A stretch of DNA of 64,000 bases from Chryseobacterium sp. JM1. Lineage in GTDB: Bacteria > Bacteroidota > Bacteroidia > Flavobacteriales > Weeksellaceae. This document shows positions 9,426 through 18,170 of this stretch, one piece after another (positions within the stretch are counted from its first letter, which is position 1; each line of letters starts with the position of its first letter). The stretch covers positions 248,001-312,000 of the forward strand of contig NZ_JPRN01000003.1 in the NCBI RefSeq assembly GCF_000737715.1. The letters are read 5' to 3'. The notes beneath the pieces were generated by a model that was not told where the DNA came from, searched no databases, and saw only the letters and a list, made by a program, of their open reading frames with translations. Made by a program: the position numbers and the translations under genes.

Positions 9426-9582
9426 ACTCTAAAACTCTAAAACTCTAAAACTCTAAAACTCTAAAACTCTAAAACTCTAAAACTCTAAAACTCTAAAACT
9501 CTAAAACTCTAAAACTCTAAAACTCTAAAACTCTAAAACTCTAAAACTCTAAAACTCTAAAACTCTAAAACTCTAAAACTCT
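9426..9582. repeat. Tandem array of the 8-bp unit ACTCTAAA
   Basis: About 19.6 perfect head-to-tail copies over 157 bp. The array ends on the last base of the yggS stop codon. 8-bp arrays are prone to slippage. There are no spacers, so it is not CRISPR. Confidence 0.97.
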
Positions 9583-10313
9583 CAGACCCCCTCGTTCCAA
9601 TAAAAACGATCCGGATACACCCTGGCTCCAAACACCGCCGTTCCTACGCGAACAATAGTAGAACCTTCTTCAATCGCGGTTTCCAGATCACCACTCATTC
9701 CCATGGAGAGTTCCTTCATTTCCACGTTAGGGATATTCTGGCTGATGATCTCCTGCTGCAGGTTTTTCAGGATTTTAAAACAGGGTCTTATCTGCTCTGT
9801 TTCGGCGCTGAAAAGGCCGATCGTCATGAGTCCTTTAATCTTTAATGTATGGAGTTCAGCAACTTTTCTGGTCAGTTCCAAAGCTTCATCAGGATGTACG
9901 CCAAATTTACTTTCTTCAGCAGACGTATTTACCTGGATCAGAACATCAATTGTTTTGCCTTCCGATAAAAGCCTTTGATGAAGTTTTTCCGCAAGATCCA
10001 GACGGTCCAGAGACTGTACACAAACCACATCATATTTTAAAATATCCTTGATTTTATTGGTCTGTAAGTGTCCGATAAAATGATTTTCATGCGATGTACT
10101 TTTCAGATCTTCATATTTTTCTTTTAGCTCCTGAACTTTATTTTCAGCGATTAAGGTCTGCCCATGCTCTAAAGCCGTTTTAATATGCTCTGCAGAAACC
10201 GTTTTGGTAGCAAGCAATAATCTGACTTCATCAGGATTTCTGCCTGCTTTTTCACAGGCTTTCTTTATCCGGTCATTGATGATTTCAAGGTTGTGGAGGA
10301 TGTCTTCTTTCAT
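9582..10313 (-). CDS. yggS: YggS-family PLP homeostasis protein (PLPBP)
   Basis: 243 aa, the normal length. LLLATKTVS carries the PLP-binding lysine near residue 37; HFIGHLQTNK and ELSMGMSGD with GSTIVRVGTAVFG bind the phosphate. The family is a single-domain TIM barrel that buffers free pyridoxal phosphate and has no known catalytic reaction. Its start overlaps the stop of the upstream AAA gene (ATGA at 10310-10313), so both are co-translated. The 3' end abuts the ACTCTAAA array. Confidence 0.95.
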   Translation of the reverse strand: MKEDILHNLEIINDRIKKACEKAGRNPDEVRLLLATKTVSAEHIKTALEHGQTLIAENKVQELKEKYEDLKSTSHENHFIGHLQTNKIKDILKYDVVCVQSLDRLDLAEKLHQRLLSEGKTIDVLIQVNTSAEESKFGVHPDEALELTRKVAELHTLKIKGLMTIGLFSAETEQIRPCFKILKNLQQEIISQNIPNVEMKELSMGMSGDLETAIEEGSTIVRVGTAVFGARVYPDRFYWNEGV

Positions 10314-11029
10314 GGCTGTGTGATTTCCTGGGATTCCAGTTTTTTGATCAGTGCTGATTTTACAGAAGTCAAGGCATGATCTTTCGCTTCGGCAAAAGAA
10401 ATACTGTATCTACGGTCTATATTTCTCAGATCTTCCGGGAATTTAGACAATAGATTATCATAAAAGGTATCCAGAAACTCAGCAGATGGCATCTCGTAGT
10501 TAATCTTCAGCTGGAAACGTCTCAATAGGGCAGTGTCTATGATCTCTGCGTGATTGGTAGCACAGAGCAATAAAGCATTTTCAGGATAATAATCGATCAG
10601 CTGGATCAGTGTATTCACAAGTCTTCTCATTTCACCTACATCCTTATCGTCGCTTCCACGCGCTTTTCCGATCTGATCCAGTTCGTCCAGAAAAAGAACA
10701 GATCTTTCTCTCGCCGCTTTATCAAAGATCATTTTTATATTCTGGGAAGTTTCCCCGATGCGCGAAGAAACGATATTGCTGAGATTTAAGATCAGGATAT
10801 TCTTACCTAAAGCATTCGCAACAGCTTTTGCGGTCATCGTTTTCCCACAGCCGGATTTTCCCTGCAGGAGGATCTTATTATTCACAGGAAGTCCGTATTC
10901 CTGCAGTTCTTTGACATAGTTATGCTCCTTAGTAAGCTGCACCAACTGGTCCCGGTTATTGCTGCTGAGAAATACGTCGTTAAGGGTTACTTCCTCTTTA
11001 TCCTGAATGATGAGATTGTACAGATTCAT
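10310..11029 (-). CDS. AAA+ ATPase, single domain
   Basis: 239 aa. Walker A LLQGKSGCGKTMTAKAVA near residue 58, Walker B SVLFLDELDQIG near 110, sensor-1 LLCATNHAEIID and the arginine-finger region TALLRRFQLK. This is the core of a FtsH/spastin-like AAA ATPase with only short flanks, so it probably lacks a protease domain and works with a partner. It is operonic with yggS. Partner and substrate cannot be read from the sequence. Confidence 0.85.
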   Translation of the reverse strand: MNLYNLIIQDKEEVTLNDVFLSSNNRDQLVQLTKEHNYVKELQEYGLPVNNKILLQGKSGCGKTMTAKAVANALGKNILILNLSNIVSSRIGETSQNIKMIFDKAARERSVLFLDELDQIGKARGSDDKDVGEMRRLVNTLIQLIDYYPENALLLCATNHAEIIDTALLRRFQLKINYEMPSAEFLDTFYDNLLSKFPEDLRNIDRRYSISFAEAKDHALTSVKSALIKKLESQEITQP

Positions 11030-11636
11030 GCTAAAACTAAAAAATGATTCTTATCTGTGCAAAGATAAAGTTTTATCGAATGATTTTCAGGGACCTGAAA
11101 CAGAATAAGCGGGTAGGCCAGTGAAGGGAAAAAACAGATAAAAATAACACCCAAAGAATATTGAATAATATGGCTTTCATTGAATATTAAGGTTGATATC
11201 CCGGCCTAGGAAGCTGTAGCGTTAAAAAAATAAATATTGTGAACGTTAAAAAAATTCTTCTGTTCGAAGCGCGAAACTATTTTCGAGTCGAATAACCTAT
11301 AATGAATTCGCGCAAGTTTAGAATTTTTAGAGAACAACATTTATTTTTAGCGAAGGATTCCAGCCTTGAATTTTTGGTTCATTTTGTTTCAAGACAAAAG
11401 AACAGGATGAAAAATATAAGCAGAAGTAATTTTGCATTTGTTTCAATAGTATTAACAAGAAAAGCCGAACAATCTGTTCGGCTTGACTATTTGGATATAT
11501 AAAATTTGCTATGAAATTCAGTTAAGGGATTATGTTTTTGGGCCCTTTTACTCCAATGAGTAAAAGAGCAGAATCTGACTATTCAGATTAAAAACATAAA
11601 CAATACAATTAATATAGATGTTCTATAAGCTAGAAC
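11030..11636. other. Intergenic stretch, probably a dispersed repeat
   Basis: No convincing gene. GCGCGAAA near 11268 and TTCGCGC near 11305 are inverted. The following GATTCCAGCCTTGAATTTTT looks like a dispersed Chryseobacterium repeat from memory, not checked. The 66-codon ORF inside (11302-11502) appears to be a by-product. A hairpin AAGCCGAAC-aatct-GTTCGGCTT lies at 11462-11484. Confidence 0.35.
11545..11566 (-). terminator. Hairpin downstream of the 27-aa gene
   Basis: CTTTTACTC-caat-GAGTAAAAG is a perfect 9-bp stem with a 4-base loop, located about 70 bp past the stop of the small gene at 11637. Confidence 0.5.
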
Positions 11637-11720
11637 TTAGTTTCTTTGCTCTCTTTTTACTGTCATGAAGTAAGAAGTGAACACTACTAAACACGTTGCG
11701 ATTCCAATGTAAGTTACCAT
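11637..11720 (-). CDS. 27-aa single-span membrane peptide
   Basis: ATG at 11720 reads MVTYIGIATCLVVFTSYFMT followed by VKREQRN and a stop. This is one hydrophobic helix of about 19 residues, then a charged tail: a well-formed small transmembrane peptide with the positive charges at the C-terminus. It has its own free-standing position, with AT-rich upstream DNA and a perfect hairpin downstream. No family named. It is too short for usual gene callers; the evidence is the peptide's architecture and the isolated context. Confidence 0.5.
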   Translation of the reverse strand: MVTYIGIATCLVVFTSYFMTVKREQRN

Positions 11721-12451
11721 TTTTGTTTTATTTAATTATTTGACTTTATTTTATCAATTTTCTAATTGCAATATTACAACTTTCAAATCACGTGCCAAAG
11801 CAAATAATTATGATGTATATCAGTGTGTTATGTGTTTTAAAACTTAATTTACAGTGAATGTTTGTTTACAAAAAATTAATATGTTTTTATGAAATTATTA
11901 ATATATTTATTGTCTTATCTGTAAAAAAATAAAAAGTTGACAATAGTTTGAACACTTCTATATTGGACTTGATAAAACAAAAAATAAGAAATGCGATGCA
12001 TAATATTCACTTTTAACTCTGTTTTTGAACGTCAGATTTTGGCAAGTGGAAGAAATATTATGTTAAGTAAACTTATTATTTGTGAGTCTATTTTATCGTT
12101 AAATTTTTAAAAGCTGTCAGATTTTGTGACATCAATTGGAAACATTTGTCACATCTATATGAAATACTGACACGCTGAAATCCTTACTGTCAGACTTTTT
12201 TATGACAGATTATTTTATTTCCTGTAAATGCTTTATAATAAATATATTAAATAAATATCACCAGTTGGTGTATTGATGTGGCTCTTTTTAACCTCCTGAT
12301 TTTCATATTAAAATGCTCAGGAAAGGATTGGGAAATAAAGAGAATAGGATGACTGTTTTGAATGTAGGAATTTGATACTCCATGAGATTTTAGCAGACAT
12401 TTTCCTGTGAAAAGAGACCGCTTTTCCTTATTTTTGTAGAAAACGAGCCGT
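11721..12451. other. Long AT-rich intergenic stretch before the SMR gene
   Basis: About 730 bp with no supported ORF. TATTTTTG at 12429-12436 is a perfect TAnnTTTG -7 element only 15 bp before the SMR start, so that transcript would have a leader of roughly 10 nt. Nothing else recognised. Confidence 0.4.
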
Positions 12452-12787
12452 ATGGGACGCAGTTATATCTTTCTTGCTTTAGCGATCATATTCGAGATTA
12501 TCGCCACTACTTTTCTGAAAAAATCTGAAGAATTTTCAAAACTATGGCCTTCTGTAGTAACGGTCGTGGGATATGCTGCTGCCTTTTACTTTCTGAGCAT
12601 TACACTGCGCCACATCCCCGTAGGAATCACGTATGCGATATGGTCGGGTGTGGGAATTGTCTTTATCACGATGATTGGCATCATTGCTTTTAAACAGGTT
12701 CCGGATCTGCCAGCCATTATAGGAATTGCACTGATCGTTATTGGGGTAATTGTTATTAATGTGTTTTCAAAGATGGGGACGCATTGA
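12452..12787 (+). CDS. SMR-family multidrug efflux protein (EmrE-like)
   Basis: 111 aa with four transmembrane helices. The family's essential Glu is present in LAIIFEIIATTFLKKSEEF near residue 15, and YAIWSGVGIV of helix 3 is conserved. Members are proton-coupled exporters of cationic drugs, guanidinium or polyamines. The window does not show which. Single gene, followed by an ATTAAAAC array. Confidence 0.9.
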   Translation: MGRSYIFLALAIIFEIIATTFLKKSEEFSKLWPSVVTVVGYAAAFYFLSITLRHIPVGITYAIWSGVGIVFITMIGIIAFKQVPDLPAIIGIALIVIGVIVINVFSKMGTH

Positions 12788-12819
12788 GGCTGATGATTTA
12801 AAGATTTAAGAATTTAATG

Positions 12820-12898
12820 ATTAAAACATTAAAACATTAAAACATTAAAACATTAAAACATTAAAACATTAAAACATTAAAACATTAAAACATTAAAA
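12820..12898. repeat. Tandem array of the 8-bp unit ATTAAAAC
   Basis: About ten head-to-tail copies over 79 bp shortly after the SMR stop. The unit shares AAAAC and its 8-bp length with the ACTCTAAA array at 9426-9582. Confidence 0.95.
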
Positions 12899-12919
12899 GA
12901 ACCTTGTTAAAATTCAATG

Positions 12920-13012
12920 GTGGGCTTCAGCCCACTTCCCAAACAACAAATAGCATGCACCGGTTTCAGCCCAAACATCTCAAAATTCAATAGGAGTGGG
13001 CTTCAGCCCACT
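12920..13012. repeat. Two GTGGGCTTCAGCCCAC palindromes
   Basis: GTGGGCTTCAGCCCAC at 12920-12935 and AGTGGGCTTCAGCCCACT at 12995-13012, with a decayed relative (CCGGTTTCAGCCCAAA) between them. Such REP-like palindromes are typical dispersed intergenic elements. Confidence 0.8.
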
Positions 13013-13165
13013 CACCCAGAGATGATCAGCATCAATCGGCTTTAGCCAAAATCTAAAAACCATCTATAAAAATATTCTTTCATTTAATATTTTTCATACA
13101 AAAACCTTCAAAAATCCCGGTTTTGTTTTTTCCAAAGCTCTTTAAAGGTTTCCAGAAATTTGAAA

Positions 13166-14137
13166 TCATTTTGCTCTAGGCTTTCCAAAAGGATTATAAG
13201 ATATTCCGACATTGAAATAGAATGAGGGTTTGTAACTGGCTTCGAAAATGTAGTCTTTAAAAGATTCCTCCTTATCAAAAACTCTCGCCCGCGGCACCGC
13301 TCTGATTCCCGTTTTTAAAGTTCCCATAAAATTACTGCCTAAATTGTGTTCATAAATAGCTCCGGAATTGATCTCCAGCTGACGGAATTCATACGTCCTG
13401 TCATTCTTATACATATAAAAGGAAGTATTATCCATCTCTGTTCCCATGGAAATTCTGCCGTTGGCAAAAACATCTTTTCTTACCAATACCTTTTTAGGAA
13501 GAAGAATATCCAGCATCCAGCCGTTATTGAACCTGTTTTCATACGTAAAGATAGGAAGGATAGGAACCTGTGCACTCGGATCAATGAAACCGGCAATTCC
13601 AATGAGCATTTTTGTTTTTGGAGTAGCCTTTAAAACAACAGAAGCCGTCACCATTCCTCTGATTCTTTCAAAATGCTGATCACTTCCGTCCACAGAAGCG
13701 GAGGCTGAATAGATCGCCACTTTATGGAACAGCTTTGAAAAATAACTGAAATTCACCGCTTCGGAATGATAATGAAAGTCATTCTTTTTGTCTGCTGCAG
13801 CAATAATCGGCTCTTCGGTATTGAAGGCGGTGTAGCGATAATTTAAAGAGGTGCTGAGAAGCCAGGTTTTCTTTTTCACCAGATAAATATTGGCACTGGT
13901 ATTCAGTTGTTGAAAGCTTTTCACTTTGTTGTCAGGCAGGTCTTTCCCGTCAAGCTTTGATGAAAACTGAAAAGGAGCTGTTTGGGTAAACTCAATATTC
14001 AGATCCCGGTTCTGGGGAAATTTATCTGCAAAATAGGCTCTTACTTTTAGCGGAATACTGTCTCTTTTTTGAGCATAGGCAATATTCTTTAACGGGAACA
14101 TCGCAAGGGGAACAAGAACTATTCTCAGTGTTTTCAT
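13166..14137 (-). CDS. Outer-membrane beta-barrel protein
   Basis: 323 aa with a signal peptide ending AYAQ. The rest alternates short polar turns with aromatic strands (TSLNYRYTAF, YSASASVDGS, FYFNVGISYNPFG), as in a small barrel of about 12 strands. It resembles the DUF6268-type barrel family, which I offer tentatively. It lies 4 bp downstream of the gene at 14142 in the same direction and probably shares its transcript. This unit is divergent from the LytS/LytTR system and may be a target of it. Confidence 0.6.
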   Translation of the reverse strand: MKTLRIVLVPLAMFPLKNIAYAQKRDSIPLKVRAYFADKFPQNRDLNIEFTQTAPFQFSSKLDGKDLPDNKVKSFQQLNTSANIYLVKKKTWLLSTSLNYRYTAFNTEEPIIAAADKKNDFHYHSEAVNFSYFSKLFHKVAIYSASASVDGSDQHFERIRGMVTASVVLKATPKTKMLIGIAGFIDPSAQVPILPIFTYENRFNNGWMLDILLPKKVLVRKDVFANGRISMGTEMDNTSFYMYKNDRTYEFRQLEINSGAIYEHNLGSNFMGTLKTGIRAVPRARVFDKEESFKDYIFEASYKPSFYFNVGISYNPFGKPRAK

Positions 14138-14141
14138 GGTT

Positions 14142-14576
14142 TTATTTTAAGGATTGAATGGCAGATTGAAAAAAATTGAAGACGAATATTTTATCATAAA
14201 AAATGTCTAAACTGTTTTCGGTGATAAAATCGGTATGACGGATGGTGTCAGGAATCGGATCTTCTTCTACAAAGACAAACCAGAGCTCTTTGAGATGATT
14301 CCGTCTTTTAAACTCTTCAAAAGCATTCCAGTCGAAAGGAGCGAAATGTTTAAGGTCAAAAAATAAAATTCCTTTTTTAACCCCATTTTCTTCAACAATA
14401 TTAATAGGATGTTGGATGTAACTTAAAATCCTGATCTCCGAATGATAGCATTCCACAAAATGATGCAGGTCGATCAGCTGTATTACTTTCTCCTCTTGCT
14501 GGGATTCTGTCATATAAAAGCATTCTAAGGTTATTTCTTCTGTAAGTTCCTGAAAAACGGCTAATTCCATAAGCAT
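14142..14576 (-). CDS. Hypothetical protein, 144 aa
   Basis: No signal peptide and no membrane segment; a mixed alpha/beta sequence rich in aromatic and acidic residues. ATG 14570 is an equally good start. The next gene (barrel) begins 4 bp after its stop. The upstream region holds a four-part symmetric regulatory site shared with the divergent histidine kinase gene. Function unknown. Confidence 0.65.
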   Translation of the reverse strand: MLMELAVFQELTEEITLECFYMTESQQEEKVIQLIDLHHFVECYHSEIRILSYIQHPINIVEENGVKKGILFFDLKHFAPFDWNAFEEFKRRNHLKELWFVFVEEDPIPDTIRHTDFITENSLDIFYDKIFVFNFFQSAIQSLK

Positions 14577-14630
14577 AAAAAAATTGAACAGGACAAAGGA
14601 AAAGAGAATTAAGCCGCGGAAATTTGTTTT

Positions 14631-14705
14631 TATACCAAACGGGTTCTAATTTATACGAAATCCACCTCTTTTAAAATTCGTATAAAAAAAAGCAGGGTTG
14701 GTATA
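14631..14705. promoter_or_regulatory. Symmetric LytTR-type binding region
   Basis: On the + strand TATACCAAAC (14631) and TATACGAAAT (14652) are direct repeats exactly 21 bp apart. On the - strand TATACCAACC (from 14705) and TATACGAATT (from 14684) repeat at the same 21-bp step. Both pairs share one centre near 14668. LytTR domains bind pairs of about 9-bp direct repeats one 21-22 bp step apart, so this fits two opposed dimer sites between the divergent genes 14142 and 14769. Confidence 0.7.
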
Positions 14706-14734
14706 ATATTATAGATATTCTTTACGTTATTCTC

Positions 14735-14742
14735 TATTTTTG
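14735..14742 (+). promoter_or_regulatory. -7 element of the lytS-like gene
   Basis: TATTTTTG is a perfect TAnnTTTG match 26 bp before the ATG at 14769, with no good TTG at the usual distance. The LytTR-type sites lie just upstream, as expected for an activated promoter. Confidence 0.5.
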
Positions 14743-14768
14743 TTTTGTATTAAAACAGACAGAATATT

Positions 14769-15842
14769 ATGAACGGTACACCAAAATTTAGGGAAACGCT
14801 TGTCATGGACTTTTTGGTAGAAGACCGGTTCAGGTTCCGCAGGCATGTGCTGTTCCTTATTTTCTTTTTCCTGATGATGTACAGTGCAAGGTTCTGGCAC
14901 TGGTATTCCGGGATCTATCAGTATTATGTTCTGTTTTTTGTCTATTGTGTACTCATTGGAATGGTGTACATTAATATATATGTTCTCGTACCCAGGTTTT
15001 TCTTTAAAACAAAATATGTAACGTATCTGGCTCTGCTGATTATGATGGGAGTTGCCGGGCTGAATATGATTGGCTATAGTTTTAAGTTTTTCTTTGAAGA
15101 TTTCAGAGTGGAAAATATCAAAAAGGAAGGGGATAGAGGAAGTATTTATGAAGGTATCCTGATGTGTGTTCCTATTATTTTGACTACAACAACGGTGAAG
15201 CTGCTGCAGAAATGGATCAGTGATACCAAAAGAATCACGGAGCTTAAAAATCTCACGTTGCAGATGGAGTTGAATGAGCTTCGGAATCAAATTAATCCAC
15301 ATTTTCTGTTTAATATGCTGAATAATGTGAAAGCACTCACCAGAACAGATCCGGAAAAAGCATCTGTGGTTATTGTCAAACTCTCAGAATTCTTAAGATA
15401 TCAATTGTATGAGAACGGGGAGGAGAAAACATTGCTTGTTTCAGAGATAGATTTTCTGTCTAATTTTTTGAACCTGGAAAAAATAAGAAGGGATAATTTT
15501 CAGTTTAATATCAATGCAGATACGGGTGACAGAACGGTAAAAAGTACTTTTATTCCCCCGAATTTATTCACGACCTTTGTTGAAAATGCTGTGAAGCACA
15601 GTGTAGATATCAGCAGTAAAGAATCGTATGTGAAAATAGAAATACGGGTTGAAAATAAAACCCTTTACTTTACCTGCACGAACTCCATGAACCCGGGACT
15701 GACGGTATCTAATGCCAATTATGGCGGACTGGGGCTGGCCAATATCAAAAGAAGACTTGAACTCCTGTATGGAAACGCATTCGAACTGGATATTATTTCC
15801 GGAGAAAAAGAATATACCGTCAATTTAAAAACGCCTGTATGA
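14769..15842 (+). CDS. Sensor histidine kinase, LytS/YehU family
   Basis: 357 aa. Four transmembrane helices (about residues 26-145) with almost no periplasmic part are followed by a His_kinase domain: LRNQINPHFLFNMLNN with the phospho-accepting His178, then an ATPase domain with NLFTTFVENAVKHSVD (N box) and YGGLGLANIKRRL (G box). It overlaps the response regulator gene by 4 bp (ATGA), a classic pair. The signal is unknown; with so little outside the membrane it probably senses something in the membrane. Confidence 0.93.
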   Translation: MNGTPKFRETLVMDFLVEDRFRFRRHVLFLIFFFLMMYSARFWHWYSGIYQYYVLFFVYCVLIGMVYINIYVLVPRFFFKTKYVTYLALLIMMGVAGLNMIGYSFKFFFEDFRVENIKKEGDRGSIYEGILMCVPIILTTTTVKLLQKWISDTKRITELKNLTLQMELNELRNQINPHFLFNMLNNVKALTRTDPEKASVVIVKLSEFLRYQLYENGEEKTLLVSEIDFLSNFLNLEKIRRDNFQFNINADTGDRTVKSTFIPPNLFTTFVENAVKHSVDISSKESYVKIEIRVENKTLYFTCTNSMNPGLTVSNANYGGLGLANIKRRLELLYGNAFELDIISGEKEYTVNLKTPV

Positions 15843-16564
15843 ATTGTATAATCGTAGATGATGAACCTCTGGCAAGAGCAGAAATGCGTTCCCTGATCAA
15901 TGAAACGTCAAAGACTGAAATTCTTGGCGAGTTTTCCAATGCACCTTCCGCGCTTGATTTCCTTAAAACCAATGACGTAGATCTTATCTTCCTGGATATT
16001 GAAATGCCGATGGTTACAGGGCTGGAATTCGCAGAAATGCTGCCTGAGCAAAGCCTGATTATTTTTACAACAGCGTATTCGCAGTACGCAGTGAAAAGTT
16101 ATGACCTGGAAGCGGTAGATTATCTTCTGAAACCCATCGATCCTCAAAGACTGGATAAAGCCATAAAAAAAGCCGTTCAGTATACAGAATTGCTGTCTAA
16201 AAATACCGTGAAAAATACGGTGGAGTCCAATACTTCTGAATTTTTATTTATTAAGGCAGACCGCAGATTTTATAAAGTCAACATTTCAGATGTAAAATTT
16301 ATTGAAGCTTTAAAAGACTATGTGGTTATTCATACCCGCCAGCAGAAGCTTATTACAGCCATGAACTTAAAAACTATTCACCAGAAAATTCCGGTGGAAT
16401 TGTTTCTGCGTGTAAGTAAATCCTACGTGGTCAATATGGATTTCATCGATTCATTTGACAATCATAATATCTATATAGACGAATCAGAAATTCCTCTGGG
16501 TGAAGTATACAGATCTGACTTTTTTACAAAATATGCCGGCGGGTTCCTTAATCCTGAAGCGTAA
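15839..16564 (+). CDS. LytTR response regulator
   Basis: 241 aa. The receiver domain (residues 1-115) has the acidic pair in IIVDDEPLAR, phospho-acceptor Asp53 in IFLDIEMP, and the Lys in YLLKPID. The LytTR DNA-binding domain covers about residues 135-236 (FLFIKADRRFYKVNISDVKF, RVSKSYVVNM). It is co-translated with the kinase. The 21-bp-spaced TATAC[C/G]AAA repeats upstream of the kinase gene are its most likely target, giving autoregulation and control of the divergent barrel operon. Confidence 0.95.
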   Translation: MNCIIVDDEPLARAEMRSLINETSKTEILGEFSNAPSALDFLKTNDVDLIFLDIEMPMVTGLEFAEMLPEQSLIIFTTAYSQYAVKSYDLEAVDYLLKPIDPQRLDKAIKKAVQYTELLSKNTVKNTVESNTSEFLFIKADRRFYKVNISDVKFIEALKDYVVIHTRQQKLITAMNLKTIHQKIPVELFLRVSKSYVVNMDFIDSFDNHNIYIDESEIPLGEVYRSDFFTKYAGGFLNPEA

Positions 16565-16566
16565 GC

Positions 16567-17193
16567 TTAGCGTTTTCTCCCTGTAAAACGGATCACCGAA
16601 CCGGTTCCATTATGAAAAACTCCTTCATTGAGTTCAATTTCTTTTTCTTCCAGTTCAATACTGTCATAATTGGAAAAATCAGCCTTGATTTCTTCAATGG
16701 AGAATAAAGATCCAATATCTTTTGGTCCGCCCACTTTTTCGTTTTTCAGAACATAGTCCAGATGGCTTTTACTGAAAGCTTCAAAAATAATCAGGCCTCC
16801 TTTACGAAGGTATTGATCCAGTGCTTTATGAATTGTGGATTTGATATCCGCCGGAAAATGCGCATAGATAAGTGCAATTGCATCAAACTGTTCACCGTGA
16901 TAATTCAGATTCTGGAGTTCTCCAACCTGATAATCAATGCTCACATTACGATTTTCAGCAAGCTGTAACGCTTTAGTTTTACCTTCACTGCTGATGTCAA
17001 AAGCGGAGACTTTCCATCCTTTTGTAGCCGCAAAAACGGCATTTCGTCCCTCGCCTTCAGCAGGAAACAGGATAAAGCCTGGTTCCAGTTTTTCCAGCTG
17101 TTCTTTTAAATAAGTATTAGGTTCAGTTCCGTAAGCGAATTCTTCGCTGCTGTATCGGTCATTCCATCGGTCTAGCCATGTGTTGTCGGTCAT
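16567..17193 (-). CDS. SAM-dependent methyltransferase, TehB-like
   Basis: 208 aa. It begins [21 protein letters not shown], typical of the TehB/thiopurine-methyltransferase-like group; the SAM-binding loop is [17 protein letters not shown], followed by [10 protein letters not shown] and [12 protein letters not shown]. The usual GCG-G of motif I reads AEGEGRN, as in this subgroup. It is convergent with the response regulator gene, 2 bp between stops. The substrate is unknown; relatives act on tellurite or small thiols. Confidence 0.8.
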   Translation of the reverse strand: MTDNTWLDRWNDRYSSEEFAYGTEPNTYLKEQLEKLEPGFILFPAEGEGRNAVFAATKGWKVSAFDISSEGKTKALQLAENRNVSIDYQVGELQNLNYHGEQFDAIALIYAHFPADIKSTIHKALDQYLRKGGLIIFEAFSKSHLDYVLKNEKVGGPKDIGSLFSIEEIKADFSNYDSIELEEKEIELNEGVFHNGTGSVIRFTGRKR

Positions 17194-17368
17194 TGTTTTA
17201 GAATTTAAGTTTTAAGGTTATTGTTGTTCATTGATGATCAATGAATCAGAATGTTTAGAATTTCCCCAAATATAGGACGTTTCAAGCCTTTTCCGTGAAT
17301 GGAAAAAGCATTCTTCAAAATAGATTTTGTAAATAAGGATTCTGAATGAATTGGAGATAAAAGAGAGT

Positions 17369-18103
17369 TTAATACAATTTCTGATCATTCTCACAGTAAA
17401 AACTCCGTCTTTTCCCAAGTCCGGTCTGCTTTTTTACGAGTTTCTGACCGCATATCGGGCAAATAGTTTTGGTATGAGCGAGCCAGTGCTGTTTTAAAGT
17501 AAATTCCCGTTTCCATTTAAGAAAGTCAAAACTATAATGCCTGGCTTCAGCAATCAGTTCCTTTAATTTTTTAGGAGGCAGGTTTCCCAATAAACTTTCA
17601 GGCTGAACACCGATTCTGAACAGCACTTCATTCTTAATGATATTTCCAACTCCGGAAAAAATATCCTGATTCATCAACGCGTCACAGACCATCATCTCAG
17701 GTTTGGATTTCAGTTTCTTTTCTGCCTTTTCAGGATTCCAGGCATCGCTCATAATATCGGCTTCCCAGTCAATCGTGGATAAATACTCAAGATCTACGGC
17801 TTTTACGGAACAGGTATAGAAATAGAGACTGCCGGTTTTGAAATGAAGGGATAGCCGCAGACTGGTATCCGGTTTCGTCTGCTCATCCACACTGTATGAT
17901 CCGAACATCAGTAAATGAATCCGGACCGCCATGGTATCAAAAACAAGATAGGTCTGTTTTCCGAAAGTACGGATTTCCTTTAGCGTTTGGCCGGTAAGTG
18001 GTTCTTTATCAAATTGAGCATTACCCGAAGCTTCTGTCACAGTGTTTCCGACAAAAGGCAGCAGGCTTTCTTTCATTAAAAGTATGGATGGACCTTCAGG
18101 CAT
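17369..18103 (-). CDS. Fpg/Nei-family DNA glycosylase
   Basis: 244 aa from ATG 18103, chosen because the mature enzyme must start MPEGP (Pro2 is the catalytic nucleophile, Glu3 assists). The frame runs on upstream to 18196 but would overlap the dGTPase gene. Seen: NQDIFSGVGNIIKNEVLF (helix-two-turns-helix) and a C-terminal zinc finger CPICGQKLVKKQTGLGKRR. The finger ends FYCENDQKLY, where the usual fourth Cys is Asp. Removes oxidised bases in base-excision repair. Divergent from the dGTPase gene. Confidence 0.88.
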   Translation of the reverse strand: MPEGPSILLMKESLLPFVGNTVTEASGNAQFDKEPLTGQTLKEIRTFGKQTYLVFDTMAVRIHLLMFGSYSVDEQTKPDTSLRLSLHFKTGSLYFYTCSVKAVDLEYLSTIDWEADIMSDAWNPEKAEKKLKSKPEMMVCDALMNQDIFSGVGNIIKNEVLFRIGVQPESLLGNLPPKKLKELIAEARHYSFDFLKWKREFTLKQHWLAHTKTICPICGQKLVKKQTGLGKRRSFYCENDQKLY

Positions 18104-18170
18104 AGCTTTGCTTTTCAAGAAAAGTTCAAATACTATTCCGTAAAAATAAAATTTGGAGTAATTTTGAAAA

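Noticed and set aside
9426..9582. Array of short repeats as a CRISPR
   Set aside because: Units are 8 bp with no spacers; it is a simple tandem repeat.
11302..11502. 66-codon + strand ORF
   Set aside because: It lies in what looks like a dispersed intergenic repeat, with no family likeness and no promoter.
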